DNA from: VXYL01 sp965203685
GTDB lineage: Bacteria; Pseudomonadota; Gammaproteobacteria; Pseudomonadales; Azotimanducaceae
NCBI GenBank assembly: GCA_965203685.1
Contig: OZ241908.1
Span: 5,084,001-5,148,000, forward strand
DNA length: 64,000 nt
Direction of reading: 5' to 3'
Shown here piece after piece: positions 1 to 8,066 of the stretch (its first letter is position 1; each line of letters opens with the position of its first letter). The position numbers were made by a program, and so were the translations under genes. The notes beneath the pieces were generated by a model. The model did not search any database. It saw nothing but the letters and a program-made list of their open reading frames with translations, and had not been told where the DNA came from.

Positions 1-446
1 CCGAGCTGTCGGACCTGCGGCTGCACAAGATCGGCTTCGTGTTCCAAGCCTACAACCTGATCCCGGTGCTGTCGGCGCTGGAGAACGTCGAGTTCATCAT
101 GCAGTTGCAGGGCGTGGCCGGGGCGGAACGCCGCCAACGCGCCATCGAGGCACTCGACGCGCTCGGTCTGGCCGACCTCACCGATCGGCGCCCGGGGGAG
201 ATGTCCGGGGGCCAACAGCAGCGTGTGGCCATCGCCCGGGCCATCGTCACGAACCCCGTGTTGCTGCTCGCCGACGAACCAAGCGCGAATCTCGACACGG
301 CCACCACGGAGGAGCTTCTCGACGAGCTGCGCCGGCTGAACAACGAACGCGGCGTGACGATCCTCACGGCCACCCACGATCCCATGGTGATGAGTTACAC
401 CACGCGCCAGGTCAACCTGCGCGACGGCCACGTCGTCGATCCCTAG
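1..446 (+). CDS. ABC transporter ATP-binding protein, LolD/MacB type (5' end off window)
   Basis: About 147 residues of an ATP-binding cassette are present; the Walker A end lies beyond the window and the first full codon starts at base 3. Visible in order are the Q-loop (FVFQAYNL), the signature MSGGQQQR, Walker B with the D-loop (LLLADEPSANLD) and the switch histidine in THD. The length and the AYNLIPVLSALENV stretch fit the LolD/MacB/FtsE group, whose partners are FtsX-like permeases that work on the outer membrane or periplasm. The permease is presumably upstream, outside the window. The barrel protein 140 bases downstream is a possible partner, which is inference. It could equally be MacB-like or SalX-like. 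Confidence 0.9.
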   Translation, partial: ELSDLRLHKIGFVFQAYNLIPVLSALENVEFIMQLQGVAGAERRQRAIEALDALGLADLTDRRPGEMSGGQQQRVAIARAIVTNPVLLLADEPSANLDTATTEELLDELRRLNNERGVTILTATHDPMVMSYTTRQVNLRDGHVVDP

Positions 447-586
447 CACTCGTGAGCAGGTCCGACCTTTGCACCTGAGCAAGTCCGTACTCATGCGAGA
501 ACGCGAAGCGAGGCCCGCGTCCCTGGATGGCCGTGGTCCGCTGGCTTCTTTAACCTGCCCAACCTTCAATGTGTAGGAGGCTGCCT

Positions 587-2392
587 ATGTTTAGACGAAG
601 CAAACGCACCTGCAAAGACGCGGTTCCCATAGTCGCGATGATCGCCGTCCTGGGCTGCCAATGGGCGTACGCCCAGTACTGGGTGTCGATCGGCGCGTAT
701 CGCGCGGTGCAGACTGCCGAGGAGTTGGCGGTCGAAGCCACCGAGAGGGCGGGCTTGGCGTTCTCCGCCCGGGCTGCGGACACATCTGGCGGCAGCATCT
801 ACCGCGTCGTCGCCGGCCCATTCGACTCCCGGGACGAGGCACAATCCGGCGCAGCGCAGGCGCGCGACGCCGGCTATGCCGACGGCTGGATCGTAACCTT
901 CGGCATGCCCGCGGCAACGCCGGCGGCGGTGGCCGCGGACACGACGGTCGACAGCCTGCTCGACGCGCCGTTGGACAGCATCGCGGTGGACGACCTGTCC
1001 CTGGACGATTGGTCCTTGGACGACGACCTGCCGCCGATCGAAGTGCTCCTCGAAGGTCTGCCGGACATCCCGCCCGCGGAGCCGACACCAGCGACCACGG
1101 CACCGACCGAGCCGGTCCAGGAAGTCGTCGTTCCCGAGAACTACCGGCTGAACCGGCTGCGACGCGATGCTCGCGCGCAGCCGGAGTCCCGCGCCGGGCC
1201 CGGGACGTTCCGCGCACGCATGAAGTGGTACACATCCGGCCGCACCTTGCCGGTGGGCGATGCGTTGCGTGAGCAGACCGGCGAGTCGAACCCGTTGGCG
1301 CACAATGCCGGGGTCCGCCTGATGTGGCGACCCAGAATCGGCGCGGTGAAGCTCCACCTGGACCACTCCACGGCCTGGCTCCGCTCCGACGCTCCGGGTC
1401 GTTCGCCGGGACTGACGTTCGACCAAACCCCGACCGGCGATGCCCAGCGCCTGATGGACTTGACCTGGGGCGACGAGGTCGCGGATGAAGACGGTGTGCA
1501 AAGGCTGCACCGCCTGGACCGCTTTGCCGCCGAATACCGTACCAGTCAATGGGGGATCACCGTCGGTCGCCAAGCGCTGAGCTGGGGCGGCGGCATGGCC
1601 TTCCAGCCGATGGACCTTTTCAATCCGTTCTCGCCCACGACCGTGGACCAGGACTACAAGCCGGGCGACGACATGGTGCTTGTCGAGCGCTTGTTCAGCG
1701 ACGGCTCGGATCTGCAGGTGCTGGCCGTGGCCCGCCGCGAAACCACCCAGGACGCCTCGCGCGGCAGCGTCGCGGAGAGTGCCTCCAGCGTCGCGGCGAA
1801 GCTTGCCATGGTCTTCAACGACAGCGAGCTCGAGCTGATGGCGGCCCGGCACTATGGCGAGCAGATCCTCGGTGCAGGCTTGCGGATTCCCTTCGGTGGC
1901 GCGTTGCTGCGGTCGGACCTCGTCTGGACCCGGGCGGATGGGCGGATTCGTCTGTCCGGCCTCCTCAACGCCGACTACACCTTCGGCATCGCCGGCAGCC
2001 CCGTGCACGTGTTCGCCGAGTATTTCCACAACGGCTTCGGCGTGAACGAACTCCCGACCGACTTGGCCGAACTGCCTACGTCCTTGCTCGAGCGCATCAC
2101 CGTACGCCGCGAGCTATTCAACCTCATGCGCAACTACCTCGCGGCCGGTACCAGCTTCCAGTGGCACTTCCTGCTCAACCAGACCTTCACCTTGCTCACT
2201 AACCTGCACGACTCCTCCTACGTCGCCCAAACCGCCCTCAACTACGACTCCAGCACCGCTTCGCGCCTGCAGGTAGGCCTCGCGGTACCCATCGGCAGCG
2301 CCGGGGACGAATTCGGTACGCTGGCCGTCGGCGACGACGTCACCATCGGCGGCGGCGAGCAAGGCTTCCTGCGCTTCGTACGCTATTTCTGA
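587..2392 (+). CDS. SPOR-like domain plus outer-membrane beta-barrel protein
   Basis: A 601-residue exported protein. I start it at ATG 587 because AGGAGG lies at 575-580; an earlier in-frame ATG at 569 has no such site. Residues 1-29 form a signal peptide (cleavage after AYA). Residues about 30-110 resemble a SPOR fold (YWVSIGAY, then YRVVAGPFDSRDEAQ). An Asp/Pro-rich linker follows (about 125-190), then about 400 residues of alternating beta strands ending in Phe (FLRFVRYF), the usual outer-membrane insertion signal. The GRQALSWGGGMAFQPMDLFN stretch recalls DUF1302-type barrels. Specific function is unknown; placement after a LolD-like ATPase suggests an outer-membrane partner of that transporter. 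Confidence 0.75.
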   Translation: MFRRSKRTCKDAVPIVAMIAVLGCQWAYAQYWVSIGAYRAVQTAEELAVEATERAGLAFSARAADTSGGSIYRVVAGPFDSRDEAQSGAAQARDAGYADGWIVTFGMPAATPAAVAADTTVDSLLDAPLDSIAVDDLSLDDWSLDDDLPPIEVLLEGLPDIPPAEPTPATTAPTEPVQEVVVPENYRLNRLRRDARAQPESRAGPGTFRARMKWYTSGRTLPVGDALREQTGESNPLAHNAGVRLMWRPRIGAVKLHLDHSTAWLRSDAPGRSPGLTFDQTPTGDAQRLMDLTWGDEVADEDGVQRLHRLDRFAAEYRTSQWGITVGRQALSWGGGMAFQPMDLFNPFSPTTVDQDYKPGDDMVLVERLFSDGSDLQVLAVARRETTQDASRGSVAESASSVAAKLAMVFNDSELELMAARHYGEQILGAGLRIPFGGALLRSDLVWTRADGRIRLSGLLNADYTFGIAGSPVHVFAEYFHNGFGVNELPTDLAELPTSLLERITVRRELFNLMRNYLAAGTSFQWHFLLNQTFTLLTNLHDSSYVAQTALNYDSSTASRLQVGLAVPIGSAGDEFGTLAVGDDVTIGGGEQGFLRFVRYF

Positions 2393-2417
2393 TCCCTCGG
2401 GGTCGCGGCCGGGGAGC

Positions 2418-2437
2418 GCGAGGGGCTTGCCCCTCGC
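2418..2437. repeat. Perfect 8-bp hairpin with CTTG/CAAG loop, REP-like
   Basis: GCGAGGGG at 2418-2425 pairs perfectly with CCCCTCGC at 2430-2437 around a CTTG loop (CAAG on the other strand). It begins 25 bases after the barrel gene stop. No T-run follows on either strand, so it is not a classical intrinsic terminator. The GGGGCAAGCCCC core resembles Pseudomonas-type REP elements and matches two other hairpins in this window (24416-24447 and 47781-47817). Confidence 0.5.
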
Positions 2438-2466
2438 AAGAAGAGCTTGGTGCGCGCGTCCCACCC

Positions 2467-2472
2467 TATAAT
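2467..2472 (+). promoter_or_regulatory. Candidate -10 box for the GPP34 gene
   Basis: A perfect TATAAT sits 31 bases before the chosen ATG at 2504. The best upstream -35 match, TTGGTG at 2447-2452, is only 14 bases away, so the -35 is uncertain. Confidence 0.4.
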
Positions 2473-2503
2473 CTGCGCCCCACCCCAAGGTACGACCTCG
2501 CCC

Positions 2504-3178
2504 ATGCTCCGATTCGCGGAAGAGATCATCCTGCTGCTGCTCGACGAAGACGGACGGTTCTCGGCAGCGGACCACCCCACCGTGGACTTAGCTCTGGCCG
2601 GCGGCGTATTGATGGACCTCGCCCTCGAATCCCGGATCGACACCGACGTGCGCAAGCTCGTGCTACTCGACGCTGAACCGACCGGAGACGGCCTTCTCGA
2701 TCCCGTGCTCGCGGACATCGCCAGCGCCGAGCGGACGCACGATGCACGCTACTGGGTCGACCAGGTTCGAGGACGTGCCGACGAGATCCGCGATGCCGCC
2801 ATCGCCCGGCTCGTCGAACAGGGCGTGCTCCGGCGTCGGGCGGGCCAGATCCTCAGGGTGTTCCGGGCACGGCAATCACCGGTGGTCGACGACACCGCTA
2901 ATCGCGAGGTCAAAGAACGGATCATGGCGTTGCTGTTCAGCGACGACATCCCCGGGCCGCGAGACGTTGTGATCGTCTGTCTCTGCGACGTCTGCGGACT
3001 CTTCCGCAGCCTGCTGACAGCCGAGGAACTCGATCGTGCCTACCCGCGCATCGAGCAGATCGGCAAGATGGACCTCATCGGCCAAGCCGTGATGACGCTC
3101 GTCGCGGATGTCCACCAGGAAGCCGATGAACGCTTGCAGTTCCTGATCACGCAAGCCCTCGCCGCTCGCGGAATCTGA
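2504..3178 (+). CDS. GPP34/GOLPH3-family protein
   Basis: A 224-residue protein without signal peptide. The N-terminus LRFAEEIILLLLDEDGRF and the following ALAGGVLMDLALESRID are characteristic of the GPP34 (Golgi phosphoprotein 3) fold; the mixed Leu-rich helices and C-terminal LIGQAVMTLVADVHQEADER fit too. Eukaryotic GOLPH3 binds phosphatidylinositol-4-phosphate at the Golgi; bacterial relatives are mostly of unknown role and best known from actinobacteria. I use ATG 2504 because the family motif begins at once there and a TATAAT lies 31 bases upstream; a start at 2447 would place that promoter inside the gene. The gene stands alone between a barrel gene and an opposing lipoprotein gene. Confidence 0.8.
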   Translation: MLRFAEEIILLLLDEDGRFSAADHPTVDLALAGGVLMDLALESRIDTDVRKLVLLDAEPTGDGLLDPVLADIASAERTHDARYWVDQVRGRADEIRDAAIARLVEQGVLRRRAGQILRVFRARQSPVVDDTANREVKERIMALLFSDDIPGPRDVVIVCLCDVCGLFRSLLTAEELDRAYPRIEQIGKMDLIGQAVMTLVADVHQEADERLQFLITQALAARGI

Positions 3179-3186
3179 GCGCCCCG

Positions 3187-4827
3187 CTAGCGTTTGGACA
3201 TCGCGCGGCTGCGGGGACTCGATGAACTCGACTGCGCTGCCGGGGCGCTGCGCTGAACCGGCGGCGCCGAGCGCACGGGCGCCGAACGGCTTGGTGCGGC
3301 ACGTTGGTACGACCGCGGCGCACTCGCCCGAGCCGGCCTCGAGACCGTTGGCGCTGGGCGCGACGACGCCCGACTGTTTTGCTGGAATGTCCGCGAGCGC
3401 ACGTTGCCTGTTGTGGGCCGCGACGCCCGGGGTTGCGGCCGAGCCGACGGCGCCGCCGCTCTAGGCGACGGTGCAGCACGGCGGGTCGCGCCCTGACTGA
3501 TCCGCGGCGATACCGCGCGCTGCGAGGCTTGCGCACGCGCAGGCGCGGTCGCTTGCGGGCGTGCACTGCGTCCTGCAGCGGGCCGTCTCGGCGGTGCGCT
3601 GTTGCGCAACGTCGGAATGCGTCTCGGCGCGGCCGTGCTCTGACGCGCCGTACTGCGGCGGCTGGCACCGTAATCGTTGCCAAGATCGCTGGCCGATGGT
3701 GTCACCGCACGCTGGGTGGCCCGCGGTGTCGCGGTTACCCGGCCACGCTGAGTTGCGCTGCTGCGTTGCGCACGGTCAACGCTGGGCCGTTTCACGCCCG
3801 TCGCAGCGCGAGCGGACTCCTGCTGCGGCGCGTTCGTGGACGCGCTGCGGTTGCGGTGGAACTGGCGTAAGCGCGGATGCGTGCGCTTGGCTTCCTCGTA
3901 GCGCGCCCGGGCACTATCGGGACGCGCGGTCGGCGCCGGCGTGGCCGTCGCAGTCGCGCCCTGGTCGTGGAACGCCCGCAGGCGTACGTTGCTGCGCTTG
4001 AGATCGTCGTAGCGCGCCCGAGGTCGGGCGTCGCCGACGCCATCGAGCTTCCACGCGTGGGCATCGCGACCGTGCCGATAGCGGCGACGGTCGGGGCGGT
4101 AACGGTCGCGCCAGACGACGGTGTCGTAGTGCGGGCCGTGGTAGACGCCGAACCGGTGATAGTGCGGCCGGAAGCCGACATGGTAGTAGCGGAAGTCCCA
4201 GACGCCCGTGAAGTAGCGGTACGGCCAAAGGTCGTCGTAGTAGTGATAGACGTAGTAGCGGGTCGGGTCGTAGATCCAATAGCTCGGGTAGGCGTAGCGA
4301 TGACCGCCTACGGTGCGGTAGACCGTGCGCGTGCGGTAGACCGTTTTTTCCGCGACGACGCGCGGCCGCGGCTCCATCACCACGACTAGGAAGTCCACCG
4401 CGACGTCGCCAGTCACGTCGAGGAGCCATGCGCCGCCCGGATCCTCGTCGGGAGCGGGGATACGGACCTCGTACCAGTCGCCTTCGCTGCCTGCCGGGAT
4501 GTCGAACGCGCCGGAGCGCCACTCGAGAACCAGGAGTTCGGCCCGGCCGGCGACGTCCGGGTCGCTGGTCTCCCCCTCGCTGCGGGCCACCAGCACGACT
4601 TCGTCCAACTGGAAGTCGCTCGAGTCGAACTCCGTGCGCTCATCGAGCAGTTCGTTGACCCGCAGGATCTGTTCGTCAGCGAACTCCGTGCCGTCGAGCG
4701 GGATTTCCACGCTGATTCGATAGTCGTCCTCCGGGACGCTCCGGTAAGTCGTCGTGGTGGAGGTCGTGGCGCACGCGGCCACCGGCACGAGAGCGGCAAG
4801 GCAGGCGAATGCAGTGAACCGTTTCAT
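3187..4827 (-). CDS. Lipoprotein with Tyr/His-rich middle and long Arg/Ser/Pro/Ala-rich basic tail
   Basis: A 546-residue predicted lipoprotein. The signal peptide ends in the lipobox VAAC (acylated Cys19), followed by a Thr-rich stretch. Residues about 30-150 form an acidic, probably folded beta domain. Residues about 165-260 are exceptionally rich in Tyr, His, Trp and Arg. The last 270 or so residues are low-complexity Arg/Ser/Pro/Ala with almost no acidic residues, ending RAMSKR. I do not recognise a family. A basic tail next to the outer membrane could bind LPS, peptidoglycan or nucleic acid, which is speculation. It converges on the GPP34 gene with 8 bases between stops. Confidence 0.75.
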   Translation of the reverse strand: MKRFTAFACLAALVPVAACATTSTTTTYRSVPEDDYRISVEIPLDGTEFADEQILRVNELLDERTEFDSSDFQLDEVVLVARSEGETSDPDVAGRAELLVLEWRSGAFDIPAGSEGDWYEVRIPAPDEDPGGAWLLDVTGDVAVDFLVVVMEPRPRVVAEKTVYRTRTVYRTVGGHRYAYPSYWIYDPTRYYVYHYYDDLWPYRYFTGVWDFRYYHVGFRPHYHRFGVYHGPHYDTVVWRDRYRPDRRRYRHGRDAHAWKLDGVGDARPRARYDDLKRSNVRLRAFHDQGATATATPAPTARPDSARARYEEAKRTHPRLRQFHRNRSASTNAPQQESARAATGVKRPSVDRAQRSSATQRGRVTATPRATQRAVTPSASDLGNDYGASRRSTARQSTAAPRRIPTLRNSAPPRRPAAGRSARPQATAPARAQASQRAVSPRISQGATRRAAPSPRAAAPSARPQPRASRPTTGNVRSRTFQQNSRASSRPAPTVSRPARASAPRSYQRAAPSRSAPVRSAPPVQRSAPAAQSSSSSPRSRAMSKR

Positions 4828-4865
4828 GGCGCTCGCTCACTTGGGCTGTTCGGACACCTTGACAG

Positions 4866-4880
4866 CTTAACCCCGTTAAG
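4866..4880. promoter_or_regulatory. Inverted repeat CTTAAC-N3-GTTAAG upstream of the lipoprotein gene
   Basis: A perfect 6-bp inverted repeat with a CCC spacer lies 38 bases upstream of the lipoprotein start at 4827, where an operator would be expected. Further GGTT/GTTCA half-sites flank it (4881-4900). No regulator can be named. Confidence 0.3.
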
Positions 4881-4912
4881 TGAACCCAACCTGAACAGCG
4901 CGACCGGCAAGC

Positions 4913-6106
4913 TCAGTGTGCGAACAGGCGCCGGAACTCCACGCTCAACCCGGCCGGCACGACCTTGCCGACTTCGACCTCGTGGCAGCCGGTGAATGCC
5001 GCGTAGTCCTGCACAGCCTCCCGGAAGGCCGGCATGAAGGCGTCCGGCACGGCCGTTTCGACGAACAACGCCTTGATCTCGAAACGTCCTTGTGAACGGT
5101 GGGCCTTGCAGTCCATTCGTCCAACGAACCTGTCACCGTACACCAGCGGCAGGACGAAGTAGCCGAACTGGCGCTTGGCCTCCGGCACGTAGCACTCGAT
5201 CGTGTAGTCGAAGTCGAAGACCGAGCGACCACGATCGCGCTGGATCACCGCGCTGTCGAACGGCGAGAGGATGCGCACCACGTCGGCCGCGCGCTGCGGG
5301 GTACGGTCGAACGCCCCAGGTCGCGAGTAGATACGTTCGCCGTTCTGGGTGCGACGCTCGACAAGGTCGCCCGATCTCACGCGTTCGGCAATCCGTTGCC
5401 GGACGGCCTTCCGCACGCGCGCGTCCCGACGGAAATACGCCAAGGTCTTCTCGGTCCCGAAGCCATGCGCGGCAAGGCCAACGTCGATCACGTAATCGGC
5501 GTGCTCCGTCACTGTCGGTTCGCTGGTCTCGACATCCGCCGGCAGGAACCGCTCGGTCAGCTCGTAGCGCTTCTGGAATCCTTGGCGTTCGACGCTCGTC
5601 AGTTCGCCCTGCATGAACAACTGCTCCAGCGCAAGCTTGGCCGGCTTCCAGTCCCACCATCCCGAGCGCTCTGCCCTCGGATCCTCGAAGTCGCGAGCGA
5701 ACAAGGGACCCTCGGCTCGAATGCGATCCCGCACCCACGCCTGCACCTTGTCGTCGCGACGGCGGCCGAAGCGCACCTCGCCCCGCGCGACGGCGCGCAT
5801 CATCGGCAACGCGAAGCGGTATTCGCGAATGGGCAGGTAGGACGCAGCGTGGCACCAGTATTCGAACGCTCGGCGCTTGGCGACCAGGCGGTTGAGCATC
5901 GGCTCCTGGTACTTGGATACGCGCGTGAACAGGGTGTGGTGGTGCGCACGGGCAACCACGGAGATCGTGTCGATCTGCACGTAACCGAGCCGGTTCAAGA
6001 CCTTTTCGACCCCGTCGAGTCCGGCACCCAAGCGGCGCTTGCCTGCCAAGCCTTGGCGGCCTAGCGCGACACGGCGCAACGCGGCGTCGGTCGGTGGCCG
6101 ACTCAT
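4913..6106 (-). CDS. ycaQ: Winged-helix DNA glycosylase, YcaQ/AlkX family
   Basis: A 397-residue member of the HTH_42 (AlkZ-like, YcaQ/AlkX) family of glycosylases that excise alkylated bases and unhook interstrand cross-links. The motif QID at residues 44-46 (LGYVQIDTISVVAR) matches the QxD signature of the YcaQ/AlkX branch rather than the QxQ of AlkZ. The adjoining ARAHHHTLFTR and EYWCHAASYLP stretches are also family hallmarks. Length is close to E. coli YcaQ (about 410). Start is ATG 6106. It is a single gene, divergent from the gamma-glutamyltransferase with about 67 bases between, so the two probably share a promoter region. Confidence 0.88.
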   Translation of the reverse strand: MSRPPTDAALRRVALGRQGLAGKRRLGAGLDGVEKVLNRLGYVQIDTISVVARAHHHTLFTRVSKYQEPMLNRLVAKRRAFEYWCHAASYLPIREYRFALPMMRAVARGEVRFGRRRDDKVQAWVRDRIRAEGPLFARDFEDPRAERSGWWDWKPAKLALEQLFMQGELTSVERQGFQKRYELTERFLPADVETSEPTVTEHADYVIDVGLAAHGFGTEKTLAYFRRDARVRKAVRQRIAERVRSGDLVERRTQNGERIYSRPGAFDRTPQRAADVVRILSPFDSAVIQRDRGRSVFDFDYTIECYVPEAKRQFGYFVLPLVYGDRFVGRMDCKAHRSQGRFEIKALFVETAVPDAFMPAFREAVQDYAAFTGCHEVEVGKVVPAGLSVEFRRLFAH

Positions 6107-6173
6107 TTCCCGATTTGAACCGTAGCGATCACAATGGCTAAGGTTGCTCTTCTACGCGGGGCAGCGAGCGAGC

Positions 6174-7952
6174 ATGTATAGCACATTGAAAACCGTCCTA
6201 GTTTTCTTGACCGCGGGCGGACTCAGCAGACGAGCCGAGCGCTCTGGCCGTTGGCCGTCCGTGCCTTTTGCTTCCCGCGTAGCACCGCTAGGCCTAGCCA
6301 TCGCGGTGGTCGCGGTGCCGACTGTGGCGGGCGTGGCCGAGGGCACCAACGGCGTTGTCGCATCGCGTTCGCCGCTGGCGTCGGACGTCGGCATCGAGGT
6401 GATGGAGGCCGGCGGAAACGCCGTTGACGCCGCCGTCGCGGTGGGTTTCGCGCTCGCCGTCACCTATCCGTCGGCAGGCAATCTCGGCGGTGGCGGCTTC
6501 ATGGTGATCCGCCTCGCGAACGGCGACGTCGTCGCCAACGATCACCGCGAGACGGCACCGGCACAAGCGAGCCGGGACATGTACCTCGACGAAGACGGCG
6601 AACTCATCGACGGGCTGTCGACAGCGTCACACCTCGCCGTCGGCGTGCCGGGCACCGTCGCCGGGCTCTTGGACGTACTCGCCGCGTACGGGACGCTGCC
6701 CCGGGAGGACGTGCTCGCGCCCGCGGTGAGACTCGCCAAGGATGGCTTTCCGCTGCCTGCCGACGTAGCCGCGCAGTTCGAGCGGCAGCGCGAGCGGTTC
6801 GCCCGGTACCCCGCAAGCCTGCGCACGTTCACCAAGCCCGGCGACAAGCCCTATCAAGTCGGCGATACGTTCCGCCAGGGAGACCTCGCCGCGACGCTCG
6901 AACGGATCGCCAAGAACGGCCGCGCCAGCTTCTACGGCGGCCGGAACGCCGATCTCATCGTCGCGGAAATGCACCGCGGCAACGGGCTGATCACGCACCA
7001 GGACCTCATGGCCTACCGGTCCGTGTGGCGGGCGCCAGTCCGTGGCACGTACCGGGGTTACGAGATCCTCTCGATGCCGCCACCGTCGTCCGGCGGCGCG
7101 CTCGTGGTGCAAATGCTCAACATGCTCGAGCCCTTCGACATCACTGGCCTGGGGTACGGCCAGCCCGGGACGGCGCACCTGATGGTCGAGGCCGAGCGGC
7201 GCGCGTACGCCGATCGCGCCGAACATCTCGGCGACCCGGACTACTACGACGTGCCGCTCGCCATGCTGACCGCCAAGGACTACGCCCGCGAACGTTTCGG
7301 CGACTTCGACCCGAACCTTGCCACGCGTTCCGAAACGGTCGGCGGCGGCGTTCCCTGGCCCGAGGAAAGCCCGGAGACCACCCATGTCTCCGTCATCGAC
7401 CTCGCCGGCAACGCCGTTGCGTACACGACCACGCTCAACCACGGCTACGGAAGCAAGATCGTCGTCGACGGCGCGGGTTTCCTGCTCAACAACGAGATGG
7501 ACGACTTCTCGGCCAAGGAGAACACCGCCAATACCTACGGCCTGATCGGCCGCCAAGCGAACGCCATCGGTCCGCGCAAGCGGATGCTGAGTTCCATGAC
7601 GCCGACGATCGTGCTCAAGGACGACGAGCCGTACTTCGTCACCGGCTCGCCCGGCGGCAGCACGATCATCACCACCGTGTTCCAGGTTCTCGTCAACGTC
7701 ATCGATCACGGCATGAGTCTGGAAGACGCCGTGGCGGCACCACGCCTCCACCATCAATGGCTGCCGGACCGCGTGGTCTTCGAGCAGGGCGCGCTGTCAC
7801 CGGAGGCGCAGTCGACGTTGGCGGAGCTTGGCCATATCAACTTGGCCGAGATCGCCTTCCGGATCGGCGATGCCAACTCCGCGATGCGCATCGGCGAGCG
7901 CCTGATCGGCGTTGCTGATCCACGCAACCCGGGCGGCGCCGCCGGTTTCTAG
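6174..7952 (+). CDS. ggt: Gamma-glutamyltransferase (glutathione hydrolase)
   Basis: Autoprocessed N-terminal-nucleophile hydrolase that removes the gamma-glutamyl group of glutathione and related amides in the periplasm. With the start at ATG 6174 the protein has 592 residues; a TTG at 6144 would add ten. The first 60 residues hold a hydrophobic segment (LGLAIAVVAVPTVAGVAEG) usable as a late signal peptide. Family motifs are clear: GGNAVDAAVAVGFAL, GGGGFMVIR, PPPSSGGALVVQML, the processing site before the nucleophile at about Thr402 (TTHVSVIDLAGN), the substrate-binding SSMTPT and the GSPGGSTIITTV loop. The following genes are unrelated, so it looks monocistronic. Confidence 0.94.
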   Translation: MYSTLKTVLVFLTAGGLSRRAERSGRWPSVPFASRVAPLGLAIAVVAVPTVAGVAEGTNGVVASRSPLASDVGIEVMEAGGNAVDAAVAVGFALAVTYPSAGNLGGGGFMVIRLANGDVVANDHRETAPAQASRDMYLDEDGELIDGLSTASHLAVGVPGTVAGLLDVLAAYGTLPREDVLAPAVRLAKDGFPLPADVAAQFERQRERFARYPASLRTFTKPGDKPYQVGDTFRQGDLAATLERIAKNGRASFYGGRNADLIVAEMHRGNGLITHQDLMAYRSVWRAPVRGTYRGYEILSMPPPSSGGALVVQMLNMLEPFDITGLGYGQPGTAHLMVEAERRAYADRAEHLGDPDYYDVPLAMLTAKDYARERFGDFDPNLATRSETVGGGVPWPEESPETTHVSVIDLAGNAVAYTTTLNHGYGSKIVVDGAGFLLNNEMDDFSAKENTANTYGLIGRQANAIGPRKRMLSSMTPTIVLKDDEPYFVTGSPGGSTIITTVFQVLVNVIDHGMSLEDAVAAPRLHHQWLPDRVVFEQGALSPEAQSTLAELGHINLAEIAFRIGDANSAMRIGERLIGVADPRNPGGAAGF

Positions 7953-8017
7953 CCGGTTGCCCAAGCGCATGGGGTGTCACCTGTAGAAAACAAGGGCTTT
8001 GATTTCGTTTTCTTGTC

Positions 8018-8058
8018 CGCATTGAAGGCACATCGACAGTGCGAACCTCCACAAGGAG
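8018..8058 (+). promoter_or_regulatory. Structured leader of hsp20: candidate RNA thermometer
   Basis: Two small hairpins precede the hsp20 start. CGCATTG (8018-8024) pairs with CAGTGCG (8037-8043), with one G-U pair. Then CTCC (8047-8050) pairs with GGAG (8055-8058) around an ACAA loop. The second places the Shine-Dalgarno AAGGAGA in a weak 4-bp stem ending 8 bases before the ATG at 8067, the layout expected of a heat-melting thermometer. ROSE/FourU-type thermometers are common before small heat-shock genes; this one matches neither consensus exactly. Confidence 0.35.
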
Positions 8059-8066
8059 ACAAGACA

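Noticed and set aside
566..2029. A 487-codon open frame antisense to the outer-membrane barrel gene
   Set aside because: No ribosome site or motif; the sense frame has a signal peptide, an AGGAGG and a terminal Phe.
7974..8066. Upstream extension of hsp20
   Set aside because: The AAGGAG and family N-terminus place the start at 8067, and the extension covers the structured leader.
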